64,000 nt of DNA. Origin: Ensifer canadensis. GTDB taxonomy: Bacteria > Pseudomonadota > Alphaproteobacteria > Rhizobiales > Rhizobiaceae. The translations under genes were made by a program, and so were the position numbers. The notes below the pieces were generated by a model that saw only the letters and a list, made by a program, of their open reading frames with translations, did no database searches and was not told where the DNA came from. The stretch spans positions 1,550,001 through 1,614,000 of the forward strand of contig NZ_CP083371.1 of NCBI RefSeq assembly GCF_017488845.2, written 5' to 3'. The stretch's first letter is position 1. Each line of letters begins with the position of its first letter. Shown piece by piece: positions 35,607 to 43,277 of this stretch.

Positions 35607-36707
35607 ATGACTGTCAACATCAACAGCGCAGCGCTCGCGGTTAGCCCCGCCAAGGCGATCAGCATCAGCGACGTCAATCTCTACTACGGCGCGCTCCACG
35701 TGCTGAAGGATATCAACCTGGAGATCCAACCGGGCGAGTTCTTCGCCTTTCTCGGCCCGTCCGGCTGCGGCAAGACCACGCTTCTCAGGCTGATCGCCGG
35801 CTTCAACAATGCCCGGCAGGGCAAGGTCGTCATCGGCGGCCAGGACGTGCTCGACATGCCGCCGTGGAAGCGGGACATCGGCATGGTCTTCCAGTCCTAC
35901 GCGCTCTGGCCGCATATGACGGTGGCCGCCAATGTTGCCTTCGGCCTGGAAGAGCGTCGCCTGCCGCGCGCGGAGGTCGAACGCCGGGTCCAGGCGGCAC
36001 TCGAACTCGTCGGGCTGAAACATCTCGCCGATCGCCGCCCGTCGCAGCTCTCCGGCGGACAGCAGCAGCGCGTCGCACTTGCCCGCACCATCGCAATCGA
36101 ACCGAAGGTGCTTCTGCTCGACGAGCCGCTCTCCAACCTCGACGCCAAGATGCGCGTCGAAGTCCGGCGGGAGCTGCGCGACCTGCAGCAGCGGCTGAAG
36201 TTGACGACGATCTTCGTCACCCACGATCAGGAGGAGGCCAACACCGTCTGCGACCGTATCGCCGTCTTCAATGAAGGGCGCATCCAGCAGGTGGGAACGC
36301 CGATGGGCCTCTATGAGAAGCCCGCCAACCTGTTCGTCGCCAACTTCCTCGGCACCGCCAACATCCTTGACGGCACCGTCTCGGGTTCCGGCACGCAGCG
36401 CACGTTCGAGGTTGCAGGCGCCGGCACGATCCCGATCCCGGCAGGGGCGTCGGTACCGGCGGGCGCCAAGCTCGTCTTCCGGCCGCAATATGCGACGCTC
36501 GCCACGCTGGAGCCGGGTGCCGTCGCCTTGACCGGCACGATCGCGCATCGCGAATTCCTGGGCGCCACCGTCCGCTACGGCGTGCAGGTCGGAACGGCCA
36601 CGGTGCTGATCGACGCACCGTTCCATTCCGGCGGCTCTCTGCTAGAGACCGGAGCCACGACGACACTCGGCCTCAAGCCGTCCTCGGCGCTTTGGCTTGC
36701 CGAGTAA
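35607..36707 (+). CDS. ABC transporter ATP-binding protein (FbpC/PotA-like)
   Basis: 366 residues from ATG 35607, with GGGAGG seven to eight bases upstream. Walker A GPSGCGKTT, Q-loop VFQSYALWPHMTV, signature LSGGQQQR, Walker [12 protein letters not shown] and switch His in VTHDQEEANTV. The C-terminal about 110 residues form a TOBE regulatory domain. Last gene of the sigma-54 operon; a strong terminator follows. Confidence 0.92.
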   Translation: MTVNINSAALAVSPAKAISISDVNLYYGALHVLKDINLEIQPGEFFAFLGPSGCGKTTLLRLIAGFNNARQGKVVIGGQDVLDMPPWKRDIGMVFQSYALWPHMTVAANVAFGLEERRLPRAEVERRVQAALELVGLKHLADRRPSQLSGGQQQRVALARTIAIEPKVLLLDEPLSNLDAKMRVEVRRELRDLQQRLKLTTIFVTHDQEEANTVCDRIAVFNEGRIQQVGTPMGLYEKPANLFVANFLGTANILDGTVSGSGTQRTFEVAGAGTIPIPAGASVPAGAKLVFRPQYATLATLEPGAVALTGTIAHREFLGATVRYGVQVGTATVLIDAPFHSGGSLLETGATTTLGLKPSSALWLAE

Positions 36708-36716
36708 GCAACCAGG

Positions 36717-36760
36717 CACCCGCCGGCCGTCGGTCGGCGGGTGTCCTTCTTTCTTTTTTT
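36717..36760 (+). terminator. Rho-independent terminator
   Basis: Stem CACCCGCCG / CGGCGGGTG (36717-36743) with a small loop that can pair further, followed directly by a T-rich tract with seven T at its end. It closes the sigma-54 transporter operon ten bases after its last stop codon. Confidence 0.88.
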
Positions 36761-36798
36761 CATGTCGGTGCGCCGCGCCGTCGAACTTCGAGCATGTC

Positions 36799-37458
36799 AT
36801 GACCTCCCATTTGCCAAACATCATCCTCATCCGCCACGGCGAAACCCAATGGAATGTCGCCGGTCGGCTGCAAGGCCGAAAGGACACGCCGTTGACGGCA
36901 AACGGTGTCCGGCAGGCGCTCGCCGTCGGGCTGCGGCTGGCGGAAAGAATTGCCGGCGAGACGAAACTCAAATTCTGGGTTAGCCCGCTTGGGCGCGCGC
37001 GCCAGACGGCGTCGATCCTTGCCGACACATGGTCTGTTCCCTTCGAGCAATTCACCCATGACGAGGCACTGGTGGAAAGGGCCTACGGCTCCTGGGAAGG
37101 GCGCGCGCACGATGAGATCGAGAGGGATCTCGCGCACGAATATGAGGCGCATAGCGCCGAACCGTGGGATTACGCCATGCCCGGCGGCGAAAGCCGCACC
37201 ACGCTCGACGGCCGCCTGCTCGCCTGGCTCGCCACCCTCGACCACGAGAATACACACGTGGTGGTGACCCATAGCGGCTGCGTGCGCGCCCTGCGCGGCA
37301 TCTATACCAAGGCGTCCCGCGAAGAGATCCTCGCCTACCGCGAACCGCAAACGGCCTCGTTCCTGCTTTCGACCGGCCATGAAACCATGATCGGCATTCC
37401 GCTCAGCATTCTGCGCGCACTCGGCTGCGAAGGCGAGGGCCGAACCGTCTGGATCTGA
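36799..37458 (+). CDS. Histidine phosphatase / phosphoglycerate mutase-like protein
   Basis: 219 residues from ATG 36799. Catalytic LIRHGETQWNVAGRLQGRKDTPLT at residues 9-32 with the RHG motif, then SPLGRARQTASIL, EALVERAYGSWEGRAHDEIE and the second catalytic His in VVVTHSGCVRALRG. The family includes 2,3-bisphosphoglycerate-dependent mutases and broad phosphatases; this size suits a phosphatase. It lies beyond a terminator, so it has its own transcript, but its place next to a Pgt-like sensory system may be meaningful. Confidence 0.85.
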   Translation: MTSHLPNIILIRHGETQWNVAGRLQGRKDTPLTANGVRQALAVGLRLAERIAGETKLKFWVSPLGRARQTASILADTWSVPFEQFTHDEALVERAYGSWEGRAHDEIERDLAHEYEAHSAEPWDYAMPGGESRTTLDGRLLAWLATLDHENTHVVVTHSGCVRALRGIYTKASREEILAYREPQTASFLLSTGHETMIGIPLSILRALGCEGEGRTVWI

Positions 37459-37491
37459 ACGGCGACGGTCCGACGTTGGCTCGAGCGGGCC

Positions 37492-37520
37492 CGGCTGCGC
37501 GCGCTATCATGCCGCAGCCG
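37492..37520. terminator. Hairpin between convergent genes
   Basis: Eight-base stem CGGCTGCG / CGCAGCCG with a 13-base loop, located between the phosphatase and the leftward GGDEF gene. No T-run on either side, so it would be a weak bidirectional terminator at best. Confidence 0.4.
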
Positions 37521-37553
37521 TCCAAACCGGAAACGCGCTATTCCAGAAGAGTG

Positions 37554-39338
37554 CTAGATGACGACCAGCCCTGACGAGCAAACCGTCATGTTCCGCCCCC
37601 GCGCCTTGGCGTCGAGCAAGGCGGCATCGGCCCGCGTCAGAAGCGTCGCGACCGTGCCTTCGCGTGGCGACGAGGCAATACCGATCGACACGGACACGGA
37701 GCCGAGGATGCGTCCGCGGTGAGAAAGCGGCGTCGTGCCGATCTTGTCGCGCAGGCGCTCGGCGAATTCAAAGCCCGCCGCCTCGCTCATTTCGGGCAGC
37801 AGCATCGTGAACTCCTCGCCACCGAAACGATAGGTCGCGCCCAGCTCGCCGGCCGCGTCGAGCATGATCTGGGCAACATACTGCATCACCACATCGCCGG
37901 CGTCGTGGCCGAACTCGTCGTTGAAGCGTTTGAAGTGATCAATGTCGATCATGAGGCAAACGAGCGGCCGGCCGGCCCGCTCCCGCAATTGCTTGTTCAG
38001 CGCTTCGTCGAGGCAGCGCCGGTTGAGCAGCCCCGTCAATGCGTCGCGGACCGCCAGGTTGGTCAGTTTTTCGCGCAGCTGTAGGTTGGCCACAGCCAGG
38101 CCGATATTTTCCGCGATCAGCTCGAGATAAAGCCGCGACGTCTCGACGGCCGGCTGCTCGGGCGAGCGTTCCTCGAAATAGAGCAGACCGATCGTATCGC
38201 CCTGAGCGGTCAGCGGCACGCACAGTCCAGCGACATCGCTCTCGTCCAGATGCTGGCAGGCAATATCGCCCTGCCCGCCATTGCTGACATGCGGCCGGCC
38301 GCGGCGAAGCCCCCAGCAGGCACTGGAAGGGAAAGTATCGGCCGAATGTTGCGGGTCGAGCCAGGTGCCGACACGCGTCAGCGACGTGCGGTTATCGTTC
38401 AGCACATAGAGATGACCGGCAAGGTTGGGGAAGATCTGCGGTGCGAACCGGGCTACGACCTCGGCCAGTTCTTCCTGGATCTGGCACGCCTGCAGCCGAT
38501 GCATCATTTGCAGGATGAGGTCCTTGGTCTGCTGATCCAGTCGGCGCTCTGCATCGAGCCGGTCCCGCTCCAGCCCGTTGGTGCGAAAGATATGGATCGC
38601 CTCGTTCATCTCGCCGATCTCGTCGCGGCGGCGGTCGAGCGGAACTTCCACGTCGTAATCCTGCTTGGCAAGCCGCGTCACGATGCCCGTCATGCGCACC
38701 AGCGGCATGGCCACGCGCCGCTTGAGCACGAAATAAAGGACACCGAGGAAGAGCGCCGCAGTCATGGCGAGCATCGTCTTGGCGGCGATGGCGAACCAGT
38801 CGCTTCGCTCCTTTGCCTGCTCCAGTGCCGCGCCGGTTCTGGCCTTGGTCAGTTCGCGGAAGCGGACCACCGTTTCAAGCAACGCCGTCTGCAGACGGTC
38901 GTGCTCCGGACCGAAGAGCATTTGTTGCGCTTTTGCCTGGTCGCCCTCCTGGTAGGCGGCGATCGCCGAAACCTCGATCTTGTCGAGGGCCTCTACCTCG
39001 CGCTCGACCTCCTGAAGTGCCGCCAACTCGGCCGGTGACGCCCCAACCTCCCGCACGTTCTTGATCGCCGCCTCGTGAGCGCGCTCTTCCTCTTCCCTGC
39101 CATGGAAGCGTTCGAGATGGCGCAGGTCGCCGCGCATCACGTACAGACGGGCAGCATCGCTCCGTTCCTCAGCGCCGAGCGCAAGATCTTCGCCAAGCGT
39201 GTCGAGCACAAGATGCTGCTCGGCCGCCTGCCGCTCCTCGATCGCGCTGTTCGTCGACAGGATGAACGCTACACCGGAAAGTCCGGTCAAAAGGACCGTG
39301 ACCCCGTAGGCCCAGTTTGTAATCGCATTGATTCTCAT
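37554..39338 (-). CDS. Diguanylate cyclase with HAMP and GAF-like domains
   Basis: 594 residues from the ATG at 39338. Membrane helix 8-28, a periplasmic helical sensor region with a four-helix-bundle look at 30-180, second helix 182-205, HAMP 206-258, GAF-like domain about 280-420, GGDEF domain 425-590 with active-site GGEEF at 506-510. The product-inhibition RxxD site normally nine residues before the GG is absent (Gly497 and Gly500 occupy those positions). It should make cyclic di-GMP from two GTP. Longer starts at 39377 and 39401 exist but none has a ribosome site, and 39401 would be pressed against a long hairpin. Confidence 0.88.
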   Translation of the reverse strand: MRINAITNWAYGVTVLLTGLSGVAFILSTNSAIEERQAAEQHLVLDTLGEDLALGAEERSDAARLYVMRGDLRHLERFHGREEEERAHEAAIKNVREVGASPAELAALQEVEREVEALDKIEVSAIAAYQEGDQAKAQQMLFGPEHDRLQTALLETVVRFRELTKARTGAALEQAKERSDWFAIAAKTMLAMTAALFLGVLYFVLKRRVAMPLVRMTGIVTRLAKQDYDVEVPLDRRRDEIGEMNEAIHIFRTNGLERDRLDAERRLDQQTKDLILQMMHRLQACQIQEELAEVVARFAPQIFPNLAGHLYVLNDNRTSLTRVGTWLDPQHSADTFPSSACWGLRRGRPHVSNGGQGDIACQHLDESDVAGLCVPLTAQGDTIGLLYFEERSPEQPAVETSRLYLELIAENIGLAVANLQLREKLTNLAVRDALTGLLNRRCLDEALNKQLRERAGRPLVCLMIDIDHFKRFNDEFGHDAGDVVMQYVAQIMLDAAGELGATYRFGGEEFTMLLPEMSEAAGFEFAERLRDKIGTTPLSHRGRILGSVSVSIGIASSPREGTVATLLTRADAALLDAKARGRNMTVCSSGLVVI

Positions 39339-39410
39339 GGGATGATCTATAGCCGATGGCGACGGAATAGCCGACATTGGAAAGCGCAGCGAGCGACGCA
39401 TTTGCCAGAA

Positions 39411-39458
39411 TGTAAACGACGTCGGGACCGGCTGCCGCCGGTCCCGACGTCGTTTACA
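39411..39458. repeat. Perfect 22-base inverted repeat with 4-base loop
   Basis: TGTAAACGACGTCGGGACCGGC at 39411-39432 (shown as its parts: TGTAAACGACG, TCGGGACCGGC) is exactly complementary to 39437-39458. It lies 27 bases after the stop of the leftward TonB receptor gene and before the GGDEF gene. It probably acts as the terminator for the receptor gene, but no T-run follows in that direction (TTCTGGC). Confidence 0.85.
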
Positions 39459-39484
39459 TACAAACTAAAGCGGTGATGCCGTCG

Positions 39485-41695
39485 TTACCATTTCTTGCTG
39501 AGCTTCAGGGTCAGCGTGCGGCTTTCGCCGTAGCCGCACACCGAAAGCCCCTGGCACCCCTTCACATATTCCTTGTCGAAGAGATTGGAGACGTTGAGCG
39601 ATGCCGCCCAATCGTCCTTCTCGTAGCGAATTGCCGCATCGACCAATGCGGCCGAGGGCACTTTGCGCGTGTTCTCCGCATCCGCCCAGGATTCCCCCTG
39701 GTATCTGACGCCGGCGCCAAGGCTGACCCCCTCGAGCGCTCCTGAAGGCACGGTATAGTCGAGCCACAGCGACGCCTGAGCGTTGGGAACAAGGTACGGC
39801 GTCTTTCCCACCAACGCCGTGTTCGCGTCTTCGGTCACCTCGAGATCCATGAAATCAAGACCGGCGATCAGCTTCCAATCTTCGTTGATATTGGCCTTGC
39901 CCTCAAACTCGATGCCGCGGGAACGCACCTCACCCGTCTGGGTGGAAATGCTCGTCAACGGGTCGGTCACGAGAGCATTGCGCTTGGTCAACTGATAGAG
40001 TGATGCCGTCAACACGCCGTCGAATAACGTCGGCTCGTATTTGACCCCGACTTCGAACTGTTCACCTTCCTGCGGCTTGGTATTGCCTGTTGCTGTCACC
40101 GCGACGATCGGGTTGAAGAAGGTCGCGACGCTGACATATGGGGTCAGGCCATTGTCGAACTCATAGGCAAGGCCAGCGCGGCCGCTGAAAGCGCCTTCGT
40201 TGTAGCTGAAGGCGTTATTTTGCGTCGGAGCCCAGAAGGTCGGGCCGTTTTTGGTGTTGGTGTCCACGTAATCGTAGCGACCATTGAGCGTGACGAGCCA
40301 GCCCTGACCGAACCTGATCTGATCCTGCGCATAAACGCCCAGCTGCTGCTGCGTAACCACCTGATTGATATAGGTGGCGTTTGCGGGCTGCGGCGCACCA
40401 TAGATCGGATCCGTTGCGCTGATGGGTGTAGCGGCCGACGAAGCCTGCACATGGTCCAGCCGGTAGTACTTGTAGTCCAGGCCAACGAGCAGCGTATGAT
40501 CCAGTGCCCCGGTTTCGAATTCTCCTTCGACACGGTTGTCGACGGCGAAGGTATCGACCTTCGATGTCGCCTCAAACCCCAGACGATAAAGGAGATTGTC
40601 GGGGGTGGCCGGCACTGTCGACGACGGGAAGGGCAGGCTCGGATCGTAGTAACCGAAGGTATATGGGCCGTTCTCATGCTTGTAGAGATGGCCGTACCGC
40701 AGGTTCTGGCTAAACTGCCAACCGCCTTCAAACTCGTGCGTGAATTCATAGCCGATCATCTGCTGGACATAGGTGCCCGTATCCAGATCCGGCTCACCAT
40801 AAAATGCATCGCGGTCGATCTTACCGAAGGGTGCATCGACGACCGTGCCGACATAAGGCAGGAAGCCGTTGCCGACGTGCACCTGGTCGAGGCCCTGTAG
40901 AACACCGTAGACCGTCAGGCTTGTCGCATCATCAGGCGCGTAGGTGATCTGCGGCAGGACGAAGCCGCGCAGATCGTTGGAGAAATCGGTGTAGGTATCG
41001 CCGCCCGACATCTTGCCGGTGACGCGATACCGGATGGTGCCATCGTCCGTCAGCTTGTCGTTGACATCGAAGCCGGTGAAGGCATTGCCAAAGTTGTTGA
41101 TGCCGATCTCGGTATAATAGAGCGGTTCATCGAATGGCCGCTTGCTGATCAGGCTGACGATACCGCCTGCGTTGGCGCCGCCGTAGAGCGCCGAGGCGGG
41201 CCCCTTCAGCACTTCGACCCGCTCGAGCATGAAGGGGTCGATTTGAAAACCGCCGAAACCAAAGCTGAAAAGCGTCAGACCATCGAGGAACACGCCGGTC
41301 TGCGTCGCGTCGAAACCGCGGATGTAGTACCAATCCGTATCCGCATCGGTGCCGAAAGGCTCCGTCGTCACACCCGGCGTGTAGCGCAGGGCCTCATCGA
41401 CCTTGTTGACCACGCCGCGGTCGTCGAGCTCATCGCGACCGATGACGGAGACGGATTGGGGAATTTCGCTGATCGGCGTGGCCGACTTCGAGCCCGTCGT
41501 CGTCGCCTTGGCGACGTAACCGTCAACGGGGCCGGTGGCCTCGTCGCGTAAGCCCTGTGCCTGCACCTCGATCTTTTCGAGTTTCGTGGCGATACCGTCC
41601 TGGGCGACCGCCGCCGTCGACACGAGCAAGGCGATACCGGCAACGCCACTCGCAAGGAATTTTCTCAAACGCACACTTTCACCATCACGCTGCAT
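39485..41695 (-). CDS. TonB-dependent siderophore receptor (FhuA/FoxA-like)
   Basis: 736 residues from the ATG at 41695. Signal peptide to about residue 33 (GIALLVSTAAVAQ), then a TonB-box-like KLEKIEVQAQG. Plug domain: SEIPQSVSVIGRDELDDRG, ALRYTPGVTTEPFG, YYIRGFDATQTGVFLDGL, RVEVLKGPASALYGGANAGGIVSL, all typical of TIGR01783-type siderophore receptors. A 22-strand barrel follows and ends with an aromatic (LKLSKKW), as outer-membrane barrels do. It takes up a ferric hydroxamate-type siderophore with TonB; the ligand is not certain. GTG 41674 is an alternative start. The AraC regulator upstream in the same direction probably controls it. Confidence 0.9.
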   Translation of the reverse strand: MQRDGESVRLRKFLASGVAGIALLVSTAAVAQDGIATKLEKIEVQAQGLRDEATGPVDGYVAKATTTGSKSATPISEIPQSVSVIGRDELDDRGVVNKVDEALRYTPGVTTEPFGTDADTDWYYIRGFDATQTGVFLDGLTLFSFGFGGFQIDPFMLERVEVLKGPASALYGGANAGGIVSLISKRPFDEPLYYTEIGINNFGNAFTGFDVNDKLTDDGTIRYRVTGKMSGGDTYTDFSNDLRGFVLPQITYAPDDATSLTVYGVLQGLDQVHVGNGFLPYVGTVVDAPFGKIDRDAFYGEPDLDTGTYVQQMIGYEFTHEFEGGWQFSQNLRYGHLYKHENGPYTFGYYDPSLPFPSSTVPATPDNLLYRLGFEATSKVDTFAVDNRVEGEFETGALDHTLLVGLDYKYYRLDHVQASSAATPISATDPIYGAPQPANATYINQVVTQQQLGVYAQDQIRFGQGWLVTLNGRYDYVDTNTKNGPTFWAPTQNNAFSYNEGAFSGRAGLAYEFDNGLTPYVSVATFFNPIVAVTATGNTKPQEGEQFEVGVKYEPTLFDGVLTASLYQLTKRNALVTDPLTSISTQTGEVRSRGIEFEGKANINEDWKLIAGLDFMDLEVTEDANTALVGKTPYLVPNAQASLWLDYTVPSGALEGVSLGAGVRYQGESWADAENTRKVPSAALVDAAIRYEKDDWAASLNVSNLFDKEYVKGCQGLSVCGYGESRTLTLKLSKKW

Positions 41696-41761
41696 CGTAT
41701 CGTCGCCCTTTGATGCCGGACCCGCCATCCCCACGACGTGCGGCCCGACTTTCTGACTGCT

Positions 41762-41780
41762 GATAAGATGACCGTTTATC
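41762..41780. promoter_or_regulatory. Inverted repeat before the receptor gene, candidate operator
   Basis: GATAA-N9-TTATC within an AT-richer stretch about 70 bases before the receptor start. It could be a target for the adjacent AraC regulator or for an iron regulator. It does not match a textbook Fur box, and I see no clear iron-responsive operator. Confidence 0.3.
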
Positions 41781-41874
41781 TCAACTATTAGGACGGGGCT
41801 TGTTTCGAACCCTGAAAGTTGAACGCTCTTGGGCAAATGTGTGCGGGCAACTGTTCAAGGCTGAAGGCATTTGC

Positions 41875-42759
41875 TCAGGCGAGACGGCTTCTTTTCCAAA
41901 GAGCCGGCGTCGTTCCGACTGCCTTGCGGAAGACGCGGGTGAAATGTGCCTGATCCGAAAAACCGGTTTCGGCAGCGATCGCGGTCAGCGACGCTTCATT
42001 CTTTAAAAGCAGATGCTTGGCCCGCTCGATGCGCGCGTTAGTCTGCCACTGGTGCGGCGCCACGCCCGTCGATGCCTTGAAGGCGTGGCTGAAATGGGAC
42101 TGCGAAAGCCCGGCGAGACCAGCCAGTTCCTCGAGCCGGATGTTGCGAAGGCTGTTTTCCTCGATGTATTCCACCGCCCGACGCAACTGCCATGACGCGA
42201 GCTGGCTGCGCTTGCGTGCGCTGCTGCGATTGAGCTTCATCAGGTCGATGAACAGCGCCAGCGTCAGCCCGTCGCCGTAGAGATCGTGTAGTGGCTGCGG
42301 ATTGAGGCATTCGGCAGCGATCAGTCGGGCGAGTTGGAGAAACCGCTCGTCGTGGAACATCAGCCGTGGCACGGCGCATTGGCCGGCGTCGAGATCCTCC
42401 ATCAGCCGTCGGCTAAGGATGTCGATGTTGAAGTGCAGATCGAGATGGCGGATGTATTTGACATCAACCACATCCGCCCAGATCTCCATGCCGGCGGGGA
42501 TGTAGGAGATCGCCTGTTGCCGATAGTTCTGGACGGCGCCGTTTGCCTGCGAGGAAAGCTTGACGTTGCAGCTGCTCCCACCCCGCGCATCGAGAACGAT
42601 GAACATCCGCGGATCATCCGAGACGTAGTAGCCGCCGGCATGGGGGTCGCATTCCACATCCCACACGTCGGCAATGATCCCGTTCCATTCCCGGCGATGC
42701 AACTCGCCCTGGATCTTGAAACCGGCAATCTTGTTCTGCATCCGCGGCTGAAACGTCAT
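41875..42759 (-). CDS. AraC family transcriptional regulator
   Basis: 294 residues from the ATG at 42759. The C-terminal about 100 residues carry the two AraC helix-turn-helix units: RLEELAGLAGLSQSHFSHAFKASTGVAPHQW and LTAIAAETGFSDQAHFTRVFRKAVGTTPALW. The N-terminal part is a probable ligand-binding domain of unknown specificity. It is followed at 180 bases by the siderophore receptor in the same direction. Rhizobial AraC proteins such as RhrA regulate siderophore genes, so regulation of the receptor is likely. The ribosome site is weak. Confidence 0.88.
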   Translation of the reverse strand: MTFQPRMQNKIAGFKIQGELHRREWNGIIADVWDVECDPHAGGYYVSDDPRMFIVLDARGGSSCNVKLSSQANGAVQNYRQQAISYIPAGMEIWADVVDVKYIRHLDLHFNIDILSRRLMEDLDAGQCAVPRLMFHDERFLQLARLIAAECLNPQPLHDLYGDGLTLALFIDLMKLNRSSARKRSQLASWQLRRAVEYIEENSLRNIRLEELAGLAGLSQSHFSHAFKASTGVAPHQWQTNARIERAKHLLLKNEASLTAIAAETGFSDQAHFTRVFRKAVGTTPALWKRSRLA

Positions 42760-43009
42760 TATCGCGTTGCCCGTCTTCGGGAAGGTCTGTCTTGGCTACT
42801 TTATTCCTTCCTCCAATACTCATCTTTAAGCCGCAACGGAAGTCCCCGGCGATTGCTTTTGGAGAGAACAGCACCAAGCGGATCTGAGGGTGAAAGACTG
42901 CGGCGTGGCATGATTTTTTTCGAGATTCCACACCAAAGGATCACACGGACAATCCCCAGCAGGGCCGATAGGGCTATAAGGCTGCACTCAAACAGATCAG
43001 GAGCTTACG
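42760..43009. promoter_or_regulatory. 250-base divergent region
   Basis: No gene seen. It separates the leftward AraC gene from the rightward small gene at 43010. A TATAAG-like box at about 42975 is the only promoter-like element I noticed, without a convincing partner. Confidence 0.3.
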
Positions 43010-43216
43010 ATGGACACCGTCGAAATCGCAGACCGCAGCGAATTTGCCCTCTGGGCAATCCAGCGCGCACAGGAAATCGTCGTGACTGAAGGCGCGTCTT
43101 TCGCCATGGCGGCACGCGACATGGACGATACGGCGCTGACCGCTGCTGCAGCAGCACTCGGTAAGGCCATCAGCGACGCCATGATCGAAGTGTTCGACGG
43201 TCTCATGGCCGAGTAA
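43010..43216 (+). CDS. Small acidic protein of unknown function
   Basis: 68 residues with a good AGGAG six bases before ATG 43010 and a Rho-independent terminator just after it, so it looks like a real single-gene unit. Composition is rich in Ala and Asp/Glu, with probable helices (FALWAIQRAQEIVV, AAAALGKAISDAMIEVFDGL). No membrane segment, cysteines or signal peptide. I recognise no family. Coordinates are well supported, the role is not. Confidence 0.72.
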   Translation: MDTVEIADRSEFALWAIQRAQEIVVTEGASFAMAARDMDDTALTAAAAALGKAISDAMIEVFDGLMAE

Positions 43217-43241
43217 GAGACCGATTCGTTCGCAATGTGCA

Positions 43242-43277
43242 AAGGGCCACGGCAAGCGCGGCCCTTCTCTCATTTTT
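43242..43277. terminator. Rho-independent terminator of the small gene, overlaps end of beta-lactamase gene
   Basis: Stem AAGGGCC / GGCCCTT with the inner part CG...CG and an 11-base loop, followed by ctctcatttttt. Read leftward it lies just past the stop of the metallo-hydrolase gene and may end that message too, although the T-run on that side is short. Confidence 0.8.

Noticed and set aside
34698..36626. 642-codon open frame on the - strand
   Set aside because: Covers parts of the fused permease and the ATPase in reverse; both real proteins have clear motifs and ribosome sites.
36799..37458. True glycolytic phosphoglycerate mutase (GpmA)
   Set aside because: The RHG motif fits, but length, context and flanking residues are closer to general histidine phosphatases; a specific mutase label is not supported.
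41762..41780. Fur box before the siderophore receptor
   Set aside because: The GATAA-N9-TTATC repeat does not match the Fur consensus or the iron-responsive operator of rhizobia. Kept only as an unassigned inverted repeat.
41696..41836. 47-residue N-terminal extension of the TonB receptor
   Set aside because: It would place the signal peptide in the interior of the protein. ATG 41695 gives a normal signal peptide.
42905..42925. Second sigma-54 promoter near tggcatgattttttt
   Set aside because: The -12 part does not match TTGC, and no activator gene is near.
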